Positions 1 to 5,718 of a DNA stretch of 9,183 nt are shown in pieces. Source of the stretch: Candidatus Moraniibacteriota bacterium (GTDB lineage: Bacteria; Patescibacteriota; Minisyncoccia; Moranbacterales; UBA2206); the NCBI GenBank assembly GCA_003543115.1, contig DPJH01000039.1, positions 1-9,183 on the forward strand, read 5' to 3'. Position 1 is the first letter of the stretch; every line of letters starts with the position of its first letter. The notes below the pieces were generated by a model. That model saw nothing but the letters and a program-made list of their open reading frames with translations. It had not been told where the DNA came from and ran no database searches. The position numbers and the translations under genes are program-made.

Positions 1-37
1 TTAATGCTTTCTGGAACATTATTTTATTTTTATTTTT

Positions 38-79
38 TGCCCCGGTCAGACACGCTATGAAACATATCCAGCCGGGGCA
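38..79. terminator. GC-rich hairpin, probable bidirectional terminator
   Basis: An 8-bp stem (TGCCCCGG at 38-45, CCGGGGCA at 72-79) encloses a 26-nt loop. The loop itself holds a small TATG-AAA-CATA inverted repeat at 56-66. A T-rich tract follows on the + strand (80-89), and an A/T-rich tract that reads as T-rich lies on the other side for the - strand, so it could stop transcripts from either direction. It may end a gene to the left of the window. Confidence 0.6.
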
Positions 80-103
80 TTTTTGTTTTGATTTTTAAGA
101 AAA

Positions 104-136
104 TAAAAAAACGGTGTAAAAATTCACCCGTTTTTT
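104..136. terminator. Intrinsic terminator for the leftward operon, bidirectional
   Basis: An A-tract runs into a hairpin of ACG(G)TG against CACCCGT, with one bulged C and an 8-nt loop (117-124), and then a T-tract at 131-136. Because A and T tracts flank both sides it can work in both directions. It lies about 100 bp past the stop of the leftward gene ending at 238 and is the first good terminator for that operon. Confidence 0.75.
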
Positions 137-164
137 AAAACTCTTTTACAAGTCTTATAAACCT

Positions 165-193
165 ATTCTACCCTATTTAGAGGTAAAAGTCAA
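165..193 (-). promoter_or_regulatory. Leftward sigma-70-type promoter candidate
   Basis: On the - strand, TTGACT (193-188) is separated by exactly 17 bp from TAGAAT (170-165), which is 5/6 matches at each box. Transcription would start near 158 and run straight into the hairpins at 104-136 and 38-79. No gene lies between, so the product would be a short RNA, or an attenuated leader for a gene off the left edge. There is no direct evidence that it is active. Confidence 0.4.
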
Positions 194-237
194 TATTTAT
201 GGTCTTTATTTTTCACAAAAATCAAAAAATTCCTTAT

Positions 238-843
238 TCACAGCTTATTTTTCCATTGAATGCTTTTGATCGTGTCTTCCATCTCTTTTTCGGACTCAAC
301 TTCATTTTCAATCGAAGATGAAAAAGAGATTTCAATTAATTTCTGATCTCGTAAAATAAAAGCTGTTTTTTCAAAAATGCCATCTTTTTTGGAAGCGAAA
401 GAAATTCCGGACAAATCTCCAAAAATAAATTTGCTTTCCGCATAATCTTCAATAAATTTCTTTCTTAAATTATAGTTCGCTATATCTGTCAAGTTGCGAC
501 CAGCCATATCTTCAACCGTAAGAGCTATTTTTTTCAACTGGCTTCCGTTTTGAGACAAAAAAGCCCTCTCAAGAATACTATTATTCATTTCTTTTTCATG
601 AAAATTAATATGATAAGCCGGCTCATAGCGGAAAGAAAGATAATTTGATTCAAATCTTTCAAAAGGAGCTTCTTTTATATCTTCCTTAGCATTCGAATGG
701 ACTTTAATTTCTCCCGAAACAGGCCTCTGGAATAAAACGTCATAGAAATGAAAAATCACAAGACCAGCCGTGATAACCACAGAGATAAAAGTATTGACAT
801 AAAAATTAAATTCGTTGTTTTTTTTGTTTTCTTCCATTGGCAT
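238..843 (-). CDS. Small membrane-anchored protein, possibly PsbP-like ectodomain
   Basis: This is a 201-residue protein with a short polar N terminus and one hydrophobic segment at about residues 14-38, followed by a soluble domain of about 160 residues. There is no signal-peptidase site, so it is probably a type II membrane protein with its C-terminal domain outside. The domain pattern (an ESNYLSFRYE strand near 66-74, a variable middle, a strand near 160-175 and a final EDTIKSIQW near 189-197) resembles PsbP-like or small lipoprotein-type domains. I infer this from the pattern only. It begins 12 bp after the stop of the gene at 856-1803, so the two form an operon, with the terminator at 104-136. 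No Shine-Dalgarno is visible. Met1 at 843 and Met3 at 837 are both possible starts. The gene ends in TGA. Function is unknown, perhaps a partner of the upstream surface protein. Confidence 0.8.
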   Translation of the reverse strand: MPMEENKKNNEFNFYVNTFISVVITAGLVIFHFYDVLFQRPVSGEIKVHSNAKEDIKEAPFERFESNYLSFRYEPAYHINFHEKEMNNSILERAFLSQNGSQLKKIALTVEDMAGRNLTDIANYNLRKKFIEDYAESKFIFGDLSGISFASKKDGIFEKTAFILRDQKLIEISFSSSIENEVESEKEMEDTIKSIQWKNKL

Positions 844-855
844 CTAAAAAATATT

Positions 856-1803
856 TTATCCACAATTATTTTTTCTTTTCCATCGCCACCTAAAAATAAT
901 TCCCGATGCTGCGACAAGAATTATTGTTAAAATAGCCGTGCTTTCCGGAGGAAAAAAAAGAAAGTATTCTTCATCAATATCAAAATCGTCTTTACCGTCA
1001 TAGCGATACTGCACTGATAATCTATACTTCCCTGGAATGAAAGCTGCCAAATTTTGCTTCAGATCTACCGGAAAAGCTTTTGAAGACTCAGGCAGAATTA
1101 TTCTTGATTCATTGTTTATTATGCCCCTGAGAACCTCTCTTCCAAATGGATCGGATATGCTGACCAATCCTCTTGCGCTTAAATGGATATTTCCCTTGTT
1201 TTCAAAATATAATCTGATGCTGTCCGGCAGGGAAAATAATGAAATTTCTTTTTCTTTTTTTTCAAGCTGCAAATTATACGCTGCTCCGCCCTCTTTGCGT
1301 AAAAAAACAAGGGAAGTTATTTTAGAATTTAATTTTATATCGCCAATTGCATTATTTCTGCCGTTTTTCTCCGGGGAAATACTCTCAAAATTTGCCAGGA
1401 TGACGCCATAACGTCCTCCAGGAGAAAGGCTATCTGCATTGATGACTTTCACAGCAATGGATTTTTTTCCACCAGCTTCCAATAAAAACGGATTTTTTTC
1501 TAATTCAATCCAAGGCGCAAGACTATATTTACTGTTCATTTCTTTGCCATAATCTAAAAATAAGATTCCTCCCGTTTCATTCATTGATCCGAAATCAGTC
1601 ACTGATAGCTTAACATCTGCTGGCAGGTTTGAATTATTTTCAATTTCCAGAAAAAAATCTTCTTCCTTTTGATCCTTGAAAACATTTATTTCTTTTAAAA
1701 ATGGAGTAATTGAAAAACCGTTGCTTTCGTTTTGTGCAAAAGCGCTTCCTGTCCATCCCAATAAGATGCTCCAGGCAAAAATTAATATACTTATTGTTTT
1801 CAT
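856..1803 (-). CDS. Membrane-anchored DUF916/WxL-interacting-like surface protein
   Basis: The protein has 315 residues. A signal peptide covers about 1-23 (cleavage after AFA), two Ig-like beta domains follow at about 28-140 and 160-283, and a C-terminal membrane helix at about 287-305 is followed by a basic tail (RWRWKRK). Domain 1 has features of the DUF916/WxL-interacting family: an N-terminal strand ITPFLKEINV, an ENNSN turn, a conserved APWIEL near 96-101, and SPGGRYGVIL near 127-136. Domain 2 has the usual NKGNIHL, then a strand ending in ILPESS, then PGKYRL. In Gram-positive bacteria such proteins anchor or bind WxL surface proteins. No sortase motif is present. Its own promoter lies just upstream (1839-1866) and it is the first gene of an operon with 238-843. 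Assignment is by motif pattern. A pilus-chaperone-like Ig protein is the main alternative. Confidence 0.75.
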   Translation of the reverse strand: MKTISILIFAWSILLGWTGSAFAQNESNGFSITPFLKEINVFKDQKEEDFFLEIENNSNLPADVKLSVTDFGSMNETGGILFLDYGKEMNSKYSLAPWIELEKNPFLLEAGGKKSIAVKVINADSLSPGGRYGVILANFESISPEKNGRNNAIGDIKLNSKITSLVFLRKEGGAAYNLQLEKKEKEISLFSLPDSIRLYFENKGNIHLSARGLVSISDPFGREVLRGIINNESRIILPESSKAFPVDLKQNLAAFIPGKYRLSVQYRYDGKDDFDIDEEYFLFFPPESTAILTIILVAASGIIFRWRWKRKNNCG

Positions 1804-1838
1804 ATAATAAAAACTTATTCTAAGCTATATGTGATTGA

Positions 1839-1866
1839 ATTATACACTATCTTTATCCTATTCCAA
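1839..1866 (-). promoter_or_regulatory. Promoter of the DUF916-like operon
   Basis: The - strand has TTGGAA (1866-1861), a 16-bp spacer and a perfect TATAAT (1844-1839) preceded by GTG. Transcription would start near 1832, giving a leader of about 30 nt before the ATG at 1803. The -35 box lies inside the T-tract of the terminator of the preceding gene, so terminator and promoter are packed back to back. Confidence 0.6.
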
Positions 1867-1897
1867 AAGAAAAAAGTCCCTGCACACAGAGACTTTT
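1862..1897 (-). terminator. Strong intrinsic terminator of the 1920-2969 gene
   Basis: Read on the - strand, an 11-bp stem (1897-1887 with 1882-1872, including one G-U pair) closes a 4-nt TGTG loop and runs into TTTTTTCTTTT. It begins about 22 nt after the stop codon at 1920. With the promoter at 3046-3074 it makes the 1920-2969 gene a single-gene transcript. Confidence 0.85.
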
Positions 1898-1919
1898 CTC
1901 AAAAACAAGCTTTTTTAAA

Positions 1920-2969
1920 CTAGAATCTTCCAGCGGCAATAACAGTCAAGGTGTCGGTATAATCATTAGCAGCCGGTTGCACTGCAGTCACTCTTGCTCT
2001 TTCAGTCAGAGTTAGCACATCTCCTCCGGTTGTTCCATTTGAAGCAGCTATTGCTTGAAATGTTGAAGAAAGAGTCCCTCCTGAATTAGCTCCTACCCCA
2101 TTATATTCAGCACCATAGCCTGCGGCCTGGCTTACCACTCCTACTCCTTGAGCACTGTCAGTTGTAACATCAACATCCAATACATAACCAGTGGTTCCGG
2201 AAACATCAGTCGGAGCATCATCAAGTGAGCCGGCAGTATTGATAGCAGCGCTAATTGAAGCAGAATTTAAACCGGAATTAGCACTTTTTACCCATGTTAC
2301 CCATCCATTATTAGCGTTAGTTGCAATGCTGGCTGTTCGTCCTGACGTTGAAGTGACAGAAGAAGATGACAAGTTTCCTGTAAAACTGTCAGCATTTCCA
2401 TCCAAAGCAAAACTGAAAATCGGAGGCACAACCGCGCTAACCACTATTTGGTCATCTGACACGATTGAAAGAGCGTAATTCGCTGAATCAATTGTCGATA
2501 AAGCTCCGTCTCTAGTGCTGATAGTTCCTAATTGATCATTTCCAGCAGCACCATTAGTCAGGGTTGATGTTTCAGAAAAATTAAAACAATAAGTTGTTCC
2601 TACTGCCAGTTCACCGCTTGGGAAAGTCACTACTTGCCCAGAAACAGCTGTAGCTGTTCCAATTCCTGCCCAGGCAGATGTACCGGAAGGAAGGTTGGTT
2701 GTTGAGGTGGTCCAATTAGCAGCTGTGGCATTCAAGACAAATCCAGCTGGAAATGTTATTTGGACGCTTGCTTCCGTAGAAGCTGTTGTCGGCCTAGCAC
2801 AAATTGTGCCGCCGGTTTCAGTTGAAGCTCTTAGGCGATCCAGCTTGACATAAGCGGTCGCCAAATTAGCAGCTTTAGTTTCATTGAATGAAACAAAAGG
2901 CGCTACAGCAGCAATCAAAAGAGCCAAGACATTGATTGCTGAAATTTTTTTCGCAAAATTTCTTTTCAT
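1920..2969 (-). CDS. Secreted Ser/Thr/Ala-rich beta surface protein
   Basis: From the start at 2969 this is a 349-residue protein. A signal peptide (basic MKRNFAKK, then a hydrophobic core, with cleavage near TKA-A at 33) leads into an all-beta protein rich in Thr, Ser, Ala, Gly and Asn. It has only two cysteines, at 57 and 128, which may form a disulfide. The N-terminal part (about 36-180) and the C-terminal part (about 182-349) look like separate domains. The last residues, ANDYTDTLTVIAAGRF, match the end of the neighbouring secreted protein. I recognise the layout from surface proteins common in Patescibacteria, and the end recalls spore-coat-U-like domains; no function is proven. There is no membrane anchor, so it is released or held by partners. 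The frame stays open to an ATG at 3026, but the added 19 residues spoil the signal peptide, so I prefer 2969. No Shine-Dalgarno is visible; an A-rich leader precedes the start. Confidence 0.8.
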   Translation of the reverse strand: MKRNFAKKISAINVLALLIAAVAPFVSFNETKAANLATAYVKLDRLRASTETGGTICARPTTASTEASVQITFPAGFVLNATAANWTTSTTNLPSGTSAWAGIGTATAVSGQVVTFPSGELAVGTTYCFNFSETSTLTNGAAGNDQLGTISTRDGALSTIDSANYALSIVSDDQIVVSAVVPPIFSFALDGNADSFTGNLSSSSVTSTSGRTASIATNANNGWVTWVKSANSGLNSASISAAINTAGSLDDAPTDVSGTTGYVLDVDVTTDSAQGVGVVSQAAGYGAEYNGVGANSGGTLSSTFQAIAASNGTTGGDVLTLTERARVTAVQPAANDYTDTLTVIAAGRF

Positions 2970-2991
2970 TTTTTTGTTTTTGTTTTTGTTA
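2970..2991 (-). repeat. TTTTTG hexamer repeat in the leader
   Basis: On the + strand this reads as T-runs interrupted by G at 6-nt intervals, about three units. In the mRNA it is an A-rich stretch directly upstream of the preferred ATG at 2969. It may serve as an unstructured ribosome landing site where no Shine-Dalgarno exists. Confidence 0.6.
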
Positions 2992-3045
2992 ATTATATTT
3001 AAAAAAAATAACCCCACAATCTCCATTGGGATTAATTCTTATTCA

Positions 3046-3074
3046 ATTATACACCAATTTTAAGCTCTTGTCAA
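3046..3074 (-). promoter_or_regulatory. Perfect consensus promoter of the 1920-2969 gene
   Basis: On the - strand TTGACA (3074-3069), a 17-bp spacer and TATAAT (3051-3046) match the sigma-70 consensus at all 12 positions. The -10 is preceded by GTG. The -35 overlaps the TGA stop codon (3073-3071) of the upstream gene. Transcription would begin near 3039, leaving a leader of about 70 nt to the ATG at 2969 or about 13 nt to the ATG at 3026. Confidence 0.85.
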
Positions 3075-4123
3075 AAATTACTGGCAGCTACTACCGTAAA
3101 TACCTCGCTATAGTCGCTAGCTGCAGGAGTAATATTTGATGATTTAGCCTTTAAAACAAATGATCCCCGTCCGCCAATGACAGAATAAGACGAAGTAAAT
3201 ATTTCTCGCATAGATTGATCGATTATTCCCACATTATCTCCTGTCTGATCATACAAAGCGGAAGCTGCCAAGGGCCCGCCTGAAGACTGTGTCGCACTTT
3301 CTGCTTGAGCGCCAAACCCTTCTAAGAATACGGCTAAGTTTCCAGTGATTGAGGATATTGTATGGCCATTAGAAGAGCTTTTTAAGCCCCCGTTTGCTCC
3401 GCTCACATATACCTTTCCTCCTGCTTCAGCATTGGTAGAAAAATCCACCCACACCTTTTCCGCACTATCGTTTACTGCTCCAGAAATAAGACTGCCGAAA
3501 TTCACTCCATATGGAGGATTAGTTTCAGAATCGTTCGCCGCCACATCAATATCCAAAGAAAGTGTCGGATTTACTGTTGCAGCGCTGCTATTTGGTCCAA
3601 AAGAAGTTTCCGTAAACTTTCCCGTGATAGCCTTCACTTTTACAACATATGTTGTTCCAGGAGAAAGTCCGATTACATATATGCCGGAAGCGCCTCCCCA
3701 TGAAGAGTAGGTCTGATAGTCTTCTGGTCCCAAGTTATCACCGATGGTATTGTCGTTTTGTACATATTTTGCAGTAACAAAATTATCATCACTAATGGCA
3801 ACGGCAAATTTTGCGCTGCTTGGATTTCCAGAAGGGTTGATTATCAGTCTCAATCTATTATAATATCCGTTAGGATTATCAAATATAGGAGCAACCGGAA
3901 CATTAGCTTGATTGGTGTAGTTCAAACCCAGTCCGATTCCATAATTTGTTCCTGTTTCTTTGCCTGTTCCGATCTCTCCGCTTATGGCGTTCATGGAATA
4001 GCCGGCGCTAGTTGAATTTCCTATTCCTCCAGAACCAAAACTATAATCCTTAAGTTGATAATTAGTGCTGGCTGGAAGAACTAATATGATAAAGATAAAC
4101 AGAGAAAGAATATTTTTTTTCAT
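3071..4123 (-). CDS. Secreted fibronectin type III-containing surface protein
   Basis: The protein has 350 residues. A signal peptide covers about 1-19 (MKKN, hydrophobic core, cleavage near AST). A Gly/Ser-rich segment follows at 20-72 (NYQLKDYSFGSGG and similar), then a fibronectin type III-like domain at about 75-185, seen by GLSPGTTYVVKVKA near 152-165. The C-terminal beta domain covers about 188-350 and ends in TPAASDYSEVFTVVAASNF. That C-terminal half resembles the same part of the protein encoded next to it (1920-2969). The whole layout matches surface proteins I know from Patescibacteria. There are no cysteines and no membrane anchor. The ATG at 4123 gives a clean signal peptide, and no convincing Shine-Dalgarno precedes it. 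The TGA stop lies within the -35 box of the next gene's promoter. Function is unknown, likely cell-surface structure or adhesion. Confidence 0.82.
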   Translation of the reverse strand: MKKNILSLFIFIILVLPASTNYQLKDYSFGSGGIGNSTSAGYSMNAISGEIGTGKETGTNYGIGLGLNYTNQANVPVAPIFDNPNGYYNRLRLIINPSGNPSSAKFAVAISDDNFVTAKYVQNDNTIGDNLGPEDYQTYSSWGGASGIYVIGLSPGTTYVVKVKAITGKFTETSFGPNSSAATVNPTLSLDIDVAANDSETNPPYGVNFGSLISGAVNDSAEKVWVDFSTNAEAGGKVYVSGANGGLKSSSNGHTISSITGNLAVFLEGFGAQAESATQSSGGPLAASALYDQTGDNVGIIDQSMREIFTSSYSVIGGRGSFVLKAKSSNITPAASDYSEVFTVVAASNF

Positions 4124-4159
4124 ATTACCATCTTTTTATTTTTTACTTTCCTATTGATT

Positions 4160-4188
4160 ATTATACACCACTCCATAAAGATTTTCTA
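4160..4188 (-). promoter_or_regulatory. Promoter of the FN3 surface protein gene
   Basis: A perfect TATAAT (4165-4160) preceded by GTG lies 17 bp from a weaker TAGAAA (4188-4183, 4/6 matches). The predicted start near 4153 gives a leader of about 30 nt to the ATG at 4123. It is divergent from the + strand promoter at 4211. Confidence 0.5.
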
Positions 4189-4190
4189 GC

Positions 4191-4208
4191 CTAAAATATG
4201 TATTTTAG
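4191..4208. promoter_or_regulatory. 18-bp perfect inverted repeat, possible operator
   Basis: CTAAAATATGTATTTTAG has two perfect 8-bp arms around a TG centre. It lies two bases upstream of the + strand -10 and just behind the - strand -35, between two divergent promoters. A bound protein there could affect both. AT-rich palindromes also arise by chance. Confidence 0.35.
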
Positions 4209-4210
4209 TG

Positions 4211-4216
4211 TATAAT
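4211..4216 (+). promoter_or_regulatory. -10 box of the rightward Ig-protein promoter
   Basis: A perfect TATAAT preceded by GTG, as in the three leftward surface-gene promoters. No good -35 is visible at 16-18 bp; the palindrome at 4191-4208 fills the spacer. Transcription would start near 4223, 10 nt before the ATG at 4233 or 31 nt before the ATG at 4254. Confidence 0.5.
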
Positions 4217-4232
4217 GTTTCTATACTAAACA

Positions 4233-5633
4233 ATGAACCATAAACCCAATATAATGAAGCTGTCCTACAAAAATTGTTTTATTGCCGTTTTTGTTTTTGC
4301 ATTTTTTTCCTATATTCCAACTCCATTTTTTGGCCTTTCGGAAATAAAAAATACATTCACAGCCTTGGCTGATGACACAATCATAATTTCCGGAAAAGTC
4401 CTTGGCCCGCCCCAAAAGCCAGTCGTAACAAGCAAAGCTATCTGTGCAGATAAAAAGCTCAGCATACGGCTTGATTGGCCTACGGATGAAAACTCAGAGA
4501 GTTTTGACATAAAAAGAAATGGCGAACTTCTCGCCACCGACATTATCAATTCTGACTACGAAGATAATGATGTTTCTTCCGGAATATCTAATATATACCA
4601 AGTCATAGCTCACGGACCAATGTGGCCAGGAATCGCCGCTTCCGATGAAATAGCCGTATTTACTCCAACAGCATGCATAATTGCTAAACCGCCATTCACA
4701 CAAGAAATAAGAACTCTGAATAATGTTCCTCTTGAAAAATATGGCAACAATCCAAAAATAGAAGAGAGCCGCCCATCGTTCTCCGGAAAAACCAATATTC
4801 CTTACGCAAAAGTTGAAATTTCCGTCAGCGGATCGCCTCAGATATATCAAACTATTTTCGCCAATGTAAATGGATTTTGGTCTTGGCAAAGCTCAGAAAC
4901 TCTTGATCTGGGAGAGCACACAATTATTGCCGCCGCCATTGATCCTAATGATTCAAATAATAGTTCGTCTTCCAGTTTCACATTTACAGTCTATAAAGAA
5001 GAATCTGGCAATAAAGACAAAGAAAAAGACTCGCACACAAAAAAATCCCCATCAAGCGGAACACCATCTTCCATACCCGATGAAGTGGAGCTTTTGGAAA
5101 AATCTTCCGAAAATCCTCCTTTTCAGATAACAGCCATTGTGGGAAATTTCAATCATTATGTTTTTCTGGGAGAAAAATTATCACTGCAAGTTGATTTCTC
5201 CAAAAAAACATCCGAGCTTGAAGACAAAGACTACCAGATTTTCTATGAAATTATCAATGCAAGAAATGAAGTTATTTATGTGGATTCGCAATATTTAAAT
5301 GTCTTAAGAACTGAAACCCTAAACAAAAAAATTCCTATTTCAGCCCTTGCTTCTATCGGAGAATATCGCATCCGCGTAAAAGCTTATGACGGAAAAATTC
5401 TCATTGCGGGAGAAAACTTTTTTTCAGTCAAAGAGCTGCCCCTTGTAAATATCGGATTTTGCACACTGTCTCTTTCGCAAATAATCGGAAGTTTGGGATG
5501 GGCTGTCATCGGCATCCTTCTGTTCTTCCTTTTTCTTCTTAAAAGAGAATATCGAAAAACCGATGAAGAGATCTACCAAGTTAATGAAAAATATCTCAAA
5601 AAAGACGGATTTTTTTCTAATAAAAAGAAATAG
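4233..5633 (+). CDS. Membrane-anchored multi-domain Ig/FN3-like surface protein
   Basis: The protein has 466 residues. An N-terminal hydrophobic export signal spans about 15-46 (likely cleavage after TALA). A fibronectin/Ig-like domain covers about 61-148 with cysteines at 71 and 148 near its two ends, and a second bacterial Ig-like domain covers about 178-254 (PSFSGKTNIPYAKVEISVSG, then NGFWSWQSSETLDLGEHTI). A charged Lys/Asp/Ser/Pro linker follows (254-295), then a third beta domain (297-400). A single C-terminal membrane helix at about 417-436 ends in a basic 30-residue tail. Most of the chain should therefore lie outside, held by the C-terminal helix, as in the DUF916-like protein at 856-1803. 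The ATG at 4254 would give a more typical signal peptide (MKLSYK) and cannot be excluded. No Shine-Dalgarno and no clear terminator before trpS are visible. Function is unknown; a structural or binding role at the surface is inferred. Confidence 0.82.
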   Translation: MNHKPNIMKLSYKNCFIAVFVFAFFSYIPTPFFGLSEIKNTFTALADDTIIISGKVLGPPQKPVVTSKAICADKKLSIRLDWPTDENSESFDIKRNGELLATDIINSDYEDNDVSSGISNIYQVIAHGPMWPGIAASDEIAVFTPTACIIAKPPFTQEIRTLNNVPLEKYGNNPKIEESRPSFSGKTNIPYAKVEISVSGSPQIYQTIFANVNGFWSWQSSETLDLGEHTIIAAAIDPNDSNNSSSSSFTFTVYKEESGNKDKEKDSHTKKSPSSGTPSSIPDEVELLEKSSENPPFQITAIVGNFNHYVFLGEKLSLQVDFSKKTSELEDKDYQIFYEIINARNEVIYVDSQYLNVLRTETLNKKIPISALASIGEYRIRVKAYDGKILIAGENFFSVKELPLVNIGFCTLSLSQIIGSLGWAVIGILLFFLFLLKREYRKTDEEIYQVNEKYLKKDGFFSNKKK

Positions 5634-5677
5634 CCAAAGAATTATTTTTTCTTGCTAAATCAATCCTCTTAGTGATA

Positions 5678-5707
5678 TTGTATATTTCAATCGCTCTAAA
5701 TTATAAC
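5678..5707 (+). promoter_or_regulatory. Weak promoter candidate for trpS
   Basis: TTGTAT (5678-5683), an 18-bp spacer and TATAAC (5702-5707) would start transcription a few bases before the trpS ATG at 5719. An alternative -10, TATATT at 5681-5686, has no fitting -35. Read-through from the gene ending at 5633 is also possible, since only an A/T-only stem lies between. Confidence 0.3.
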
Positions 5708-5718
5708 CATTCAAAATT

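Noticed and set aside
37..85. Leftward 16-codon leader peptide within the GC-rich hairpin
   Set aside because: The ATG comes from the hairpin arm itself, there is no ribosome binding site and no run of regulatory codons.
1037..1411. 124-codon open frame on the + strand, antisense to the DUF916-like gene
   Set aside because: It lies wholly inside a gene with clear signal peptide, Ig domains and membrane helix, has no start signals, and its product shows no family features.
2992..3019. Second promoter TTGTGG-16-TATAAT on the - strand ahead of the ATG at 2969
   Set aside because: The -35 is weak and the spacer short. The perfect promoter at 3046-3074 explains expression. It could still be a minor start.
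1920..3080. Terminal Phe of both secreted proteins read as an outer-membrane beta-barrel signal
   Set aside because: The last strand recalls a BAM signal, but the proteins look like soluble beta-sandwiches rich in Ser/Thr, and CPR bacteria are not known to have a typical BAM outer membrane.
4494..4889. 131-codon open frame on the - strand inside the Ig/FN3 gene
   Set aside because: The opposite strand encodes the coherent 466-residue protein. This frame has odd composition and no promoter or ribosome binding site.
5635..5653. A/T-only stem before a T-tract as terminator of the Ig/FN3 gene
   Set aside because: Only five A-T pairs with a 7-nt loop; too unstable to call a terminator.
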